A DNA stretch of 7,812 nt from an uncultured Collinsella sp. (GTDB lineage: Bacteria > Actinomycetota > Coriobacteriia > Coriobacteriales > Coriobacteriaceae), in assembly GCA_902478985.1 (NCBI GenBank), contig CABSNH010000074.1, positions 1 to 7,812 on the forward strand, in the 5' to 3' direction. The translations under genes and the position numbers were made by a program. Numbering within the stretch: the stretch's first letter is position 1; each line of letters starts with the position of its first letter. Of this stretch, positions 1 to 7,812 are shown piece by piece. Below the pieces are notes generated by a model. It was not told the origin of the DNA and did not search any database. It saw nothing but the letters and a program-made list of their open reading frames with translations.

Positions 1-37
1 GAGTTCGTCGGCAGCGTCAGATGTGTATAAGAGACAG
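1..37 (+). other. Nextera (Tn5) sequencing adapter, left end
   Basis: This is library adapter, not genome. Positions 5-18 are TCGTCGGCAGCGTC, the Nextera Read 1 side adapter, and 19-37 are the 19-bp Tn5 mosaic end AGATGTGTATAAGAGACAG. Bases 1-4 (GAGT) match the last four bases of the i5 index that can be read at the other end of the window. Genomic sequence begins at 38. Confidence 0.98.
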
Positions 38-126
38 ATCGTCCGCAGTCCCCAATGATTATTTAATCCCCGTCCCAGAAAAATCATTCCGCATGTTGGA
101 CGCAGCTAAAATAGCCCCGCCGCAAA

Positions 127-154
127 TTGACTACCCTGGCATTGGGGATACCAT
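127..154 (+). promoter_or_regulatory. candidate sigma70-type promoter of the M24 peptidase gene
   Basis: TTGACT at 127-132 matches five of six bases of the -35 consensus. TACCAT at 149-154 matches four of six of the -10, with a 16-bp spacer. Transcription would start near 161, leaving a short leader that holds the Shine-Dalgarno at 169-175. The -10 is weak, and the region between the adapter and the gene is only 144 bp, so this is the best candidate and not a firm call. Confidence 0.35.
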
Positions 155-181
155 GGTAGCACCCTAGCGAAAGGATGTTTC

Positions 182-1270
182 ATGGCACATGTCAATGACC
201 AGCGCGTGGCGCGTGTACTCGATGCGCTCGAGGCTCAGCACCCCGGCGCACAGCTGCTCGTAAACGACCCGTGGTCGATTTATTACCTGACCGGCTTTTA
301 TGCTGATATGTTCGAGCGTTTTTGCGGCGTGTTGCTCGAGCGCGGCAGCGAGCCTGTGATCTTGGTCAACGCCCTGCATCAGCTGCCCGAGTATGACAAT
401 GCCCGCGTGGCCTACCACACCGATACCGACGTCGTGACCGACGCCATCGCTCGCGAGGTCGATCCCTCCAAGCCCCTTGGCATCGATACCGTTATGCGCT
501 CGGGCTTTTTGATGCCCCTTATGGACCGTCACGCCGCCAGCGAGTTTTTCCTGGGCGACTTTGCCGTCACCGCCGCACGCACCCACAAGGACGAAGCCGA
601 GCAGGAGCTGATGCGCGCGTCCTCGGCCGCCAACGACGCCGTGATGGCCGACGCCATCAAGCTCGTCCACGAGGGCGTAACGGAGCGCGAAATTGCCGAC
701 CAGATGCTCGGTCTGTATCGAAAACACGACTGCGAGGGCTTTAGCTTTCCGCCGATCGTGAGCTTTGGTGCCAACGCTGGCGACCCGCATCATGAACCCG
801 ACGACACCGTGCTCAAGCGCGGCGACTTGGTGCTGTTCGACATTGGTGGACGCCGCTGCAACTACTGCTCGGACATGACGCGCACGTTCTTTTGGGGCGA
901 ACCGGACGAGGAAACGGCACGCATCTACGACATCGTGCGCCGCGCCAATGAGGCCGCCGAGGCGCTCATCGCACCGGGCGTGCGCATGTGCGACCTGGAC
1001 CGCGCCGCGCGCGACGTAATTGAGGAGGCAGGCTATGGGCAGTACTTTACACACCGTCTGGGACACTCGATCGGCCTGCAGGACCACGAGCCGGGCGACG
1101 TCTCGCTCGTCAACGAGCAAGTCGTAGAGCCTGGCATGACGTTCTCCATCGAGCCGGGTATCTACCTCCCCGGCCGAACCGGCGTCCGCATCGAAGACCT
1201 GGCCCTGGTTACCGAGTCCGGCGTCGAGATCCTCAACGCCTACCCCCACGACCCAGTCCGCCTAGACTAG
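182..1270 (+). CDS. M24 family metallopeptidase (Xaa-Pro dipeptidase/aminopeptidase-like)
   Basis: A 362-residue cytosolic peptidase of the creatinase/aminopeptidase P/prolidase fold, expected to release residues next to proline from peptides using two divalent metal ions. Residues about 1-135 form the creatinase-like N-terminal domain; about 140-355 form the pita-bread catalytic domain. All five expected metal ligands are visible: Asp220 (LFDIG), Asp231 (SDMTRT), His295 (GHSIGL), Glu324 (SIEPGIY) and Glu338 (RIEDL). The substrate-side His pair is at 203-204. Length fits the PepQ/YpdF-type group. The start is supported by GAAAGGA at 169-175, 6 nt before ATG. There is no signal peptide. It converges on folC and has a terminator at 1433-1464. 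Family assignment is firm; whether it acts as dipeptidase (PepQ-like) or aminopeptidase cannot be decided from sequence, so no symbol is given. Confidence 0.93.
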   Translation: MAHVNDQRVARVLDALEAQHPGAQLLVNDPWSIYYLTGFYADMFERFCGVLLERGSEPVILVNALHQLPEYDNARVAYHTDTDVVTDAIAREVDPSKPLGIDTVMRSGFLMPLMDRHAASEFFLGDFAVTAARTHKDEAEQELMRASSAANDAVMADAIKLVHEGVTEREIADQMLGLYRKHDCEGFSFPPIVSFGANAGDPHHEPDDTVLKRGDLVLFDIGGRRCNYCSDMTRTFFWGEPDEETARIYDIVRRANEAAEALIAPGVRMCDLDRAARDVIEEAGYGQYFTHRLGHSIGLQDHEPGDVSLVNEQVVEPGMTFSIEPGIYLPGRTGVRIEDLALVTESGVEILNAYPHDPVRLD

Positions 1271-1283
1271 CCCTTACCCAATA

Positions 1284-1371
1284 GCCCCTCAATAAGTTGC
1301 GGTGGAATAGTTCCCAGATTGACCCACAGAGGCATAATCCAGGAACTATTTCACCGCAACTGCCAAGGGGC
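1284..1371. repeat. long imperfect inverted repeat (88-nt hairpin)
   Basis: The arms 1295-1314 and 1342-1361 are complementary over 20 positions, with one G/T wobble as the only exception. Pairing resumes outside a small internal loop (1290-1294 versus 1362-1365) with GCCCCT 1284-1289 and AGGGGC 1366-1371. It also resumes inside two mismatches with GATT 1317-1320 and AATC 1336-1339. About 30 pairs enclose a 15-nt loop. There is no T-run on either side, so it is not an intrinsic terminator. It lies 13 bp after the peptidase stop codon. It could be a REP/MITE-like intergenic repeat or a 3'-UTR stabilising hairpin. Confidence 0.8.
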
Positions 1372-1401
1372 CAAGTCGACCAATTTGACAGTCTAGAGAT
1401 G

Positions 1402-1563
1402 CGCCACGAAAAAGGGCTATCTACTACGTTTAACCCGCATGGGTCAACCATGCGGGTCTTTTTTGAAAATTGGCAAGCCATCTACCTGCGGTTTTGATTT
1501 CGCAATTCTCGTCGTGGTCGAGGGCAACCGGTCAAACGTAGTAAATAGGCCCATTTCGTGGCG
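1402..1563. repeat. 35-bp inverted repeat with 92-bp interior
   Basis: Positions 1402-1436 match the reverse complement of 1529-1563 at 29 of 35 bases, starting with CGCCACGAAA and including TACTACGTTT. Read in the sense direction, the same 35-nt sequence therefore lies downstream of both convergent genes: 131 nt after the peptidase stop on the + strand and 32 nt after the folC stop on the - strand. The left copy runs directly into the terminator hairpin at 1433; the right copy is not followed by a comparable hairpin. It may be a duplicated terminator-associated sequence or the ends of a small non-autonomous element. Confidence 0.8.
1433..1464 (+). terminator. Rho-independent terminator of the M24 peptidase gene
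   Basis: A perfect 10-bp stem, ACCCGCATGG (1433-1442) with CCATGCGGGT (1448-1457), closes a 5-nt loop and is followed by C and six T (1459-1464). On the - strand the hairpin is followed by TTAAACG, so it works in the + direction only. It would end the peptidase transcript about 190 nt after the stop codon. Confidence 0.93.
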
Positions 1564-1595
1564 AGCAGGTCAACCAGCTGCCCTACAGAAAGGCT

Positions 1596-2939
1596 CTAGC
1601 GCAGCAGCCCCGCTACTTCACCGGCTAGGGTGATGGTGCCGGCTGCTACGAAGGCCTCGCTCGCGGCCTTGAAAGCTGCGAGGGCCTCGGACACGCTGGG
1701 GTACACGCCCGCAATCTTGTCGGCGTCCACCAGGGCAGCAAGCTCATCTGCCGGCAGGGCGCGATCGGAATCGGTCTGCGTCACGACCACACGGGGGAAC
1801 GCCGGAACAAGCACGTCGACGATACCCGCCACGTCCTTATCGGCCAATGCGGCGCAAAGCAGCGTGGGGCGATTCTCTACACACGGATCGATCTCGTCCA
1901 GTGCGCTCACAAAGTTCTCGCAGCTCTGGGGGTTATGGCAGGCGTCGATCAGTTTGAGCGGATCGGTTCCCAGCACATCAAAGCGACCCGGCGTGGGGCA
2001 GCCCATAAGAGAAGCGTCGAGCGCCTCATGGTCGAGCTCGCGACCCAGATAGCCCTCGCACAGCATAATCGCGCACGCGGCATTCTGCGGCTGATACGCC
2101 GGCTTAACCATGCTCGACGTATAGATGGCACACAGCGTGGTGCAGCTAAACTCCACCGTATCGCCCACGTGTGCCGGAAGTTTGGTCGTCGTATGGTTCG
2201 CCACGAGCGGCACCACACCGCACTCGCGGCAACGGGCATCCATCACGCGCTGAACACTCGCCTCATGCGTGCCCTCACCCAAAACAACCAAGCGCCCAGG
2301 CTTAATAACCGCAGCCTTCTCCCCCGCAATGGCCTCGAGCGTATCGCCAAGGACCTTCGTATGGTCGAGTCCAATGCCCGTAATGGCGACGGCCACGGGA
2401 TCGGTCGCACTCGTAGCATCCCAACGTCCGCCCATGCCGACCTCAAGTACGGCAACGTCCACCGCGGCCTCGGCAAACATAGTCAAACCGGCCACGGACA
2501 AAAGATCGAAGGGCGTAATAGAACGGAGCTCCTCGCCCGCCGCCTCACGACGTGCGTTGAGACGACGACCTGCCTCATACGCCGCAGAGACACCATGGGC
2601 AAAGACCTCGTCTGAGACGACCTTTCCATCAATCTCCATACGCTCGGGATAGCGCACCAGATGAGGCGACGTAAAGAGTGCCGTTTTAAGGCCCTCGCCA
2701 CGAAGAATGGCAGCCGAGAATCGCGTCGTCGAGGTCTTTCCATTGGTACCCGCTATCTGGACGCAATCGTAGAACTCGTCAGGACGACCAAGCTCATCGA
2801 GCATCTCGACGACGGTCTCGAGCAGCGGCGTGGAATAACGCGCAATCTTGCCCGTATCGGCCGCAAGTGCAACAGCCTCATCAAAAGAAAGCTCCGGAAC
2901 CTCAAACGGCACCGAATACAACCCAGAACGCTTTGCCAT
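1596..2939 (-). CDS. folC: bifunctional folylpolyglutamate synthase / dihydrofolate synthase
   Basis: This 447-residue Mur-ligase-family enzyme adds glutamate to dihydropteroate and to reduced folates, using ATP, in the cytosol. Visible motifs, numbered from the chosen start, are: P-loop GTNGKTST 64-71, the pterin-side FTSPHL 89-94, EVGMGGRWDAT 166-176, GLDHTKVLG around His193, GEKAAVIKPG with the probable carbamylated Lys208, PGRF 317-320 and DACHNP 332-337 (more often DGAHNP). Length is normal. The frame is open further upstream to an ATG at 2996, but that would add 19 residues encoded across a terminator-like hairpin. The ATG at 2939 has GAGGAG 8-9 nt upstream and leads into MAKRSGLYSVPFEVPEL, so I start there. 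It is the last gene of the - strand run after valS and converges on the peptidase gene. Whether it has DHFS activity as well as FPGS cannot be read with certainty. Confidence 0.95.
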   Translation of the reverse strand: MAKRSGLYSVPFEVPELSFDEAVALAADTGKIARYSTPLLETVVEMLDELGRPDEFYDCVQIAGTNGKTSTTRFSAAILRGEGLKTALFTSPHLVRYPERMEIDGKVVSDEVFAHGVSAAYEAGRRLNARREAAGEELRSITPFDLLSVAGLTMFAEAAVDVAVLEVGMGGRWDATSATDPVAVAITGIGLDHTKVLGDTLEAIAGEKAAVIKPGRLVVLGEGTHEASVQRVMDARCRECGVVPLVANHTTTKLPAHVGDTVEFSCTTLCAIYTSSMVKPAYQPQNAACAIMLCEGYLGRELDHEALDASLMGCPTPGRFDVLGTDPLKLIDACHNPQSCENFVSALDEIDPCVENRPTLLCAALADKDVAGIVDVLVPAFPRVVVTQTDSDRALPADELAALVDADKIAGVYPSVSEALAAFKAASEAFVAAGTITLAGEVAGLLR

Positions 2940-2947
2940 AGCCAAAG

Positions 2948-2954
2948 TCTCCTC
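2948..2954 (-). promoter_or_regulatory. ribosome binding site that sets the folC start
   Basis: On the - strand GAGGAGA lies 8 nt before the ATG at 2939. It is the only good Shine-Dalgarno near the open frame's several possible starts, and it begins 5 nt after the U-tract of the terminator-like hairpin at 2960-2991. Confidence 0.85.
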
Positions 2955-2959
2955 AACAT

Positions 2960-2991
2960 AAAAAGAGGCCCGTAAGCAACAACGAGCCCCT
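2960..2991 (-). terminator. intrinsic terminator or attenuator just upstream of folC
   Basis: On the - strand a 10-bp stem (2991-2982 with 2973-2964, two G-U pairs) closes an 8-nt loop. The stem's last U and the following tract give TTTTT at 2964-2960. It lies about 226 nt after the valS stop, so it may end the valS transcript. The tract ends only 5 nt before the folC Shine-Dalgarno and I see no convincing folC promoter between, so it may instead act as a read-through or attenuation point for folC. Confidence 0.7.
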
Positions 2992-3014
2992 CCCATTCAA
3001 AATATCAGCCAAAC

Positions 3015-3053
3015 CCCGCTTGCAGCGAGATCAAGGCCACAACCCAGTGGCCC
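3015..3053 (-). other. two short hairpins in the valS-folC gap
   Basis: On the - strand GGGCCAC (3053-3047) pairs with GTGGCCT (3040-3034) around a 6-nt loop, then CTCGCT (3029-3024) pairs with AGCGGG (3020-3015) around GCA. Each stem has one G-U pair that pairs only in the - strand RNA, which points to a - strand transcript. Neither has a long T-run. I do not recognise them as a known riboswitch. Confidence 0.45.
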
Positions 3054-3090
3054 TAACGCGCCAGATGCAAACAACCACGTAAACGAACTA

Positions 3091-3207
3091 GGAGCGGCCC
3101 GACGCTTTGCTCGATACAAGTTCCGCACGCAAAGGACAGCACTTAATGTGCTGTCCGTCTTGCGCAGGACTGTCCGCAGTAGCGAGCAAAGCGTCGGGAC
3201 GCGCCCC
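3091..3207 (+). repeat. structured intergenic element A (inverted-repeat ends, TTAAT hairpin)
   Basis: The perfect 16-bp arms CCCGACGCTTTGCTCG (3098-3113) and CGAGCAAAGCGTCGGG (3183-3198) extend outward past a small internal loop (3091-3096 with 3202-3207, one wobble). Inside, in + orientation, lie TTCCGCACG (3121-3129), a 9-bp stem 3134-3142/3148-3156 around the loop TTAAT, and CAGGAC (3165-3170). It begins 10 nt after the valS stop. It shares its plan and boxes with the element at 5935-6050, which lies in the opposite orientation. It has no T-run and no coding potential. It could be a MITE/REP-type repeat or a structured RNA; I cannot name the family. Confidence 0.8.
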
Positions 3208-3217
3208 TCAGTAAAAT

Positions 3218-5914
<2,697 letters not shown>

Positions 5915-5934
5915 ATATCTCTCCCTGTCCCGTC

Positions 5935-6050
5935 GGGGAGGAATGGAGGCCCGATTTTCGCTCGGTCAGGTCCTGGGCTCGCTCGAAGACCACATTAAGT
6001 GGTCTTCGGCTCGTGCGGAATCTACGAAAATCGGGCCTACATTCCTCCCC
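5935..6050 (-). repeat. structured intergenic element B (inverted-repeat ends, TTAAT hairpin)
   Basis: The 26-bp arms 5935-5960 and 6025-6050 are complementary at 25 of 26 positions. Read on the - strand, the interior holds TTCCGCACG (6020-6012), a 9-bp stem (6007-5999 with 5993-5985) around the loop TTAAT, and CAGGAC (5975-5970). It ends 8 nt before the valS Shine-Dalgarno, so a valS mRNA starting upstream would carry the whole structure in its leader. Order, boxes and length match the element at 3091-3207, but the arm sequences are mostly different. It is either a repeat that landed here or a leader RNA; sequence alone does not decide. Confidence 0.82.
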
Positions 6051-6106
6051 TTAGGTATCGATTACTTCAGTCTGAATTGACTTTGCCGAGGCTTAAACAA
6101 ACACAC

Positions 6107-6115
6107 AGAATAGCA
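6107..6115 (-). promoter_or_regulatory. weak candidate extended -10 promoter for valS
   Basis: On the - strand TGCTATTCT (6115-6107) resembles an extended -10 (TGn then TATTCT). It lies downstream of the clpX terminator and upstream of element B, where a valS promoter is expected. No good -35 is present at the usual distance, so support is slight. Confidence 0.25.
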
Positions 6116-6140
6116 CAGGTAGTTGGGGTTATTGCGTATA

Positions 6141-6180
6141 TATAAAATAGCCTCCGACCGCGGATGGTCGGAGGCTATTT
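6141..6180 (-). terminator. Rho-independent terminator of clpX
   Basis: A perfect 15-bp stem (6180-6166 with 6159-6145 on the - strand) closes a 6-nt loop (6165-6160) and is followed by an A/T-only stretch. The stem's own end plus the next base give TTTT. It starts 21 nt after the clpX stop codon. It separates the clpP-clpX unit from valS. Confidence 0.92.
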
Positions 6181-6201
6181 GCAAGCACGTTTTTGGCTGG
6201 T

Positions 6202-7611
6202 TTACCCGTAGATGCGCTGGGGTTGTTCTTCGCCCTTTACGGAGGCTTCGGTCACGATGACCTTGGTGACGCCCTCCTCGCTGGGCAGGTCGAACATCGT
6301 CTGCTGCAGCACGTCCTCGCAGATTGAACGCAGGCCGCGGGCGCCGGTCTTGCGGGCAAGCGCCATACGGGCGATCTCATGCAGGGCGGCGTCCTCAAAC
6401 TCTAGTTCAACGTCCTCGAGCTGGAACATCTTGCGGTACTGACGCACCACGGCGTTCTTGGGCTCGGTCAGGATCGACACCAGGTCGTCCTCGTCGAGCG
6501 CCTGCGTCTGGGTGACGACGGGCGTACGTCCCACAAACTCGGGAATCATGCCAAAGGCGTTGAGGTCCTGCGGGAGCACCTGGCGCAGCAGGTCGTTCTC
6601 GTCGACCGAGGTGGGGCCGGCGATCTCGGAGTTAAAGCCCACGCCCTTGTTGCCCACGCGGTCAGCAATAATCTTGTCCAGACCCACAAAGGCACCACCG
6701 CAGATGAACAGAATGTTGGTCGTGTCGATCTGCAGCAGCTCCTGCTGGGGATGCTTGCGGCCGCCGGTGGGCGGAACGCTTGCCACCGTGCCCTCAAGGA
6801 TCTTAAGCAGCGCCTGCTGAACGCCCTCGCCCGAAACATCGCGGGTAATGGAGAGGTTCTCGGCCTTGCGGGCGATCTTGTCGATCTCGTCCACGTAGAT
6901 AATGCCAACCTGTGCGCGCTCAATATCGCCGTCGGCGGCATTGATGAGCTTGAGCAGAATGTTCTCCACGTCCTCGCCCACGTAGCCGGCCTCGGTGAGA
7001 GCGGTGGCGTCGGCGATGGCAAACGGCACCTCGAGGATACGCGCAAGCGTCTGGGCGAGCAGGGTCTTACCGGTACCGGTGGGACCGAGCAGCAAGATGT
7101 TGGACTTGGCGAGCTCCACCTCGTCCATATCATCGTCAAGCTGCGAGTCCAAACCGTCGTCAAAGGCCGAAAGCGCGGCGCCGCCCTCGATCACGCGGCG
7201 ATAGTGGTTGTACACGGCAACCGACATGGCGCGCTTGGCGTCCTCCTGGCCCATGACATAAGCCGAGAGCTCGTCATAGATCTCGTGCGGCGTCGGCACA
7301 TGCGTAATGACCTGGCGGGCATCGTCCTCGAGCTCAAAGCCCTCGGCCTCGGGATCCATGGCAGGCTGCCCGGCAGCCTGGCCGTGGTCGTTGAGGAAGC
7401 CCGGCAGCTTACCGTTGCGGGCGGCGTCCATAAAGTCCGAAGCCAGCGACTCCTCCAAGATCTCGGAGCAGGCGGCAACGCACTCGTCGCAGATAAAGAT
7501 GTTGGTCGGACCCTTAACAAGGCGACGAACCTGTCCCTGCTCTTTTCCGCAGAAGGAGCAGCGGATGGGGTTGCCGTTCTCGTCGAAGTTGTCCTGCATG
7601 TTACCGGCCAT
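6202..7611 (-). CDS. clpX: ATP-dependent Clp protease ATP-binding subunit ClpX
   Basis: This 469-residue AAA+ unfoldase recognises substrates, unfolds them with ATP and feeds them to ClpP in the cytosol. The N-terminal zinc-binding domain has four cysteines (18, 21, 41, 44; CX2C-X19-CX2C). The AAA+ module shows Walker A GPTGTGKT (176-183), pore-1 loop GYVG (209-212), Walker B with DEIDK (241-245), RKH loop (285-287), arginine finger in PEFVGR (Arg362) and sensor 2 in GARGLR (423-428). The ClpP-docking tripeptide, IGF in E. coli, is VGF here (324-326). It is some 45 residues longer than E. coli ClpX, mainly through acidic inserts at about 75-105 and 145-168. The ATG is 1 nt after the clpP stop, with AAGGA inside the end of clpP, so translation is probably coupled. 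A strong terminator follows. Confidence 0.98.
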   Translation of the reverse strand: MAGNMQDNFDENGNPIRCSFCGKEQGQVRRLVKGPTNIFICDECVAACSEILEESLASDFMDAARNGKLPGFLNDHGQAAGQPAMDPEAEGFELEDDARQVITHVPTPHEIYDELSAYVMGQEDAKRAMSVAVYNHYRRVIEGGAALSAFDDGLDSQLDDDMDEVELAKSNILLLGPTGTGKTLLAQTLARILEVPFAIADATALTEAGYVGEDVENILLKLINAADGDIERAQVGIIYVDEIDKIARKAENLSITRDVSGEGVQQALLKILEGTVASVPPTGGRKHPQQELLQIDTTNILFICGGAFVGLDKIIADRVGNKGVGFNSEIAGPTSVDENDLLRQVLPQDLNAFGMIPEFVGRTPVVTQTQALDEDDLVSILTEPKNAVVRQYRKMFQLEDVELEFEDAALHEIARMALARKTGARGLRSICEDVLQQTMFDLPSEEGVTKVIVTEASVKGEEQPQRIYG

Positions 7612-7612
7612 C

Positions 7613-7764
7613 CTAGGCGTCCTTCGCGGCGAGGTCGCGCGAGGTGACGATGCGGTCGATCAGGCCGTAGTCGAGGGCCTCGGCAGCAGTCAGGTAGTTG
7701 TCGCGCTCGGTATCGGCCTGGACTTTCTCGATGGGCTGGCCCGAGGCGTCGGACAGGATCTGGT
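7613..7764 (-). CDS. clpP: ClpP protease, C-terminal fragment cut by the contig end
   Basis: Only the last 49 complete codons are present before the adapter interrupts the gene. They read QILSDASGQPIEKVQADTER, then DNYLTAAEALDYGLID and a short tail ending in AAKDA and TAG. This matches the C-terminus of ClpP, the tetradecameric serine peptidase partner of ClpX. The catalytic Asp of the Ser-His-Asp triad is expected in the TERD motif and is present (residue 21 of the fragment); Ser and His lie outside the window. Its stop is 1 nt from the clpX start, the usual clpP-clpX order. A longer open frame in another register that runs into the adapter is an artefact. Confidence 0.93.
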
Positions 7765-7812
7765 CTGTCTCTTATACACATCTGACGCTGCCGACGAACT
7801 CTAGGGTGTAGA
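7765..7812 (-). other. Nextera adapter with readable i5 index, right end
   Basis: CTGTCTCTTATACACATCT (7765-7783) is the reverse complement of the Tn5 mosaic end, and GACGCTGCCGACGA (7784-7797) that of the Read 1 adapter. Next come ACTCTAGG (7798-7805), an 8-nt index that reads CCTAGAGT as i5, and GTGTAGA (7806-7812), the start of the P5 sequence in reverse complement. Library construct, not genome. Confidence 0.98.

Larger units (their letters stand above)
1271..1595. other. gene-free 325-bp gap between convergent genes
   Basis: I see no credible coding region here; the short open frames lack ribosome binding sites and cross the inverted repeats. The gap holds a long hairpin (1284-1371), a 35-bp inverted repeat (1402-1436 with 1529-1563) and an intrinsic terminator on the + strand (1433-1464). 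I see no matching terminator for folC on the - strand. Confidence 0.8.

Noticed and set aside
50..147. 8-bp inverted repeat CCCCAATG (50-57) / CATTGGGG (140-147) upstream of the peptidase gene
   Set aside because: Short, widely spaced and without a matching pattern inside; within chance expectation.
164..1249. 361-residue open frame on the - strand opposite the M24 peptidase
   Set aside because: It is antisense to a gene with every catalytic metal ligand in place, and it has no domain signal of its own.
1297..1633. Short open frames in the convergent intergenic gap
   Set aside because: They span inverted repeats and the terminator, lack ribosome binding sites and look like nothing known.
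2940..2996. Upstream ATG giving a 466-residue FolC
   Set aside because: The extra 19 codons lie across a terminator-like hairpin and the folC Shine-Dalgarno, and have no FolC-like sequence. The ATG at 2939 is well placed after GAGGAG.
2993..3217. Tetrahydrofolate riboswitch upstream of folC
   Set aside because: The conserved core as I remember it is not present; the strongest structure there is element A, in the opposite orientation.
6077..6105. TTGACT at 6077-6082 as a + strand promoter
   Set aside because: No acceptable -10 at 16-18 bp, and no + strand gene follows before the end of the window.
5915..6140. T-box riboswitch upstream of valS
   Set aside because: No T-box sequence or specifier-type stem I I can recognise. 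The structure is a long symmetrical inverted repeat, and a related copy exists in antisense downstream of valS.

Overview
The window reads as one complete metagenomic contig of about 7.7 kb, capped at both ends by Illumina Nextera (Tn5) adapter sequence (1-37 and 7765-7812). Only 38-7764 is biological. The DNA is GC-rich with strong G/C third-position bias, and it holds conserved housekeeping genes. The run clpP-clpX-valS-folC on one strand, with this codon use and style of intergenic hairpin, suggests a gut actinobacterium of class Coriobacteriia, perhaps Collinsella. That assignment is inference from gene order and memory; there is no rRNA marker in the window.

Layout. On the + strand, 182-1270 encodes an M24-family (Xaa-Pro dipeptidase-like) metallopeptidase with its own Shine-Dalgarno and a candidate promoter. 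It converges on folC. The 325-bp gap between them (1271-1595) has no gene but holds a long imperfect hairpin (1284-1371), a 35-bp inverted repeat (1402-1436/1529-1563) and a clear intrinsic terminator for the peptidase gene. On the - strand, read right to left, are the 3' end of clpP (cut by the adapter), clpX (1 nt after the clpP stop), a strong terminator, valS, and folC. The genes supply regulated proteolysis (ClpXP), valine tRNA charging (ValS), folate polyglutamylation (FolC) and peptide turnover (M24 peptidase). They form a chromosomal housekeeping block, not one pathway.

The most interesting signal is non-coding. Two intergenic elements of about 117 bp flank valS in opposite orientations (3091-3207, just after its stop; 5935-6050, just before its Shine-Dalgarno). 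They share a plan: long terminal inverted repeats, a TTCCGCACG box, a 9-bp hairpin with a TTAAT loop, and a CAGGAC box at nearly the same spacing. Their arms differ in sequence but each stays self-complementary, and three pairs of the 9-bp inner stem are compensatory changes. This looks like a structure-conserved repeat or RNA family. A terminator-like hairpin whose U-tract ends 5 nt before the folC Shine-Dalgarno is a second candidate regulatory feature. I see no defence system, CRISPR array, prophage, tRNA or rRNA gene.
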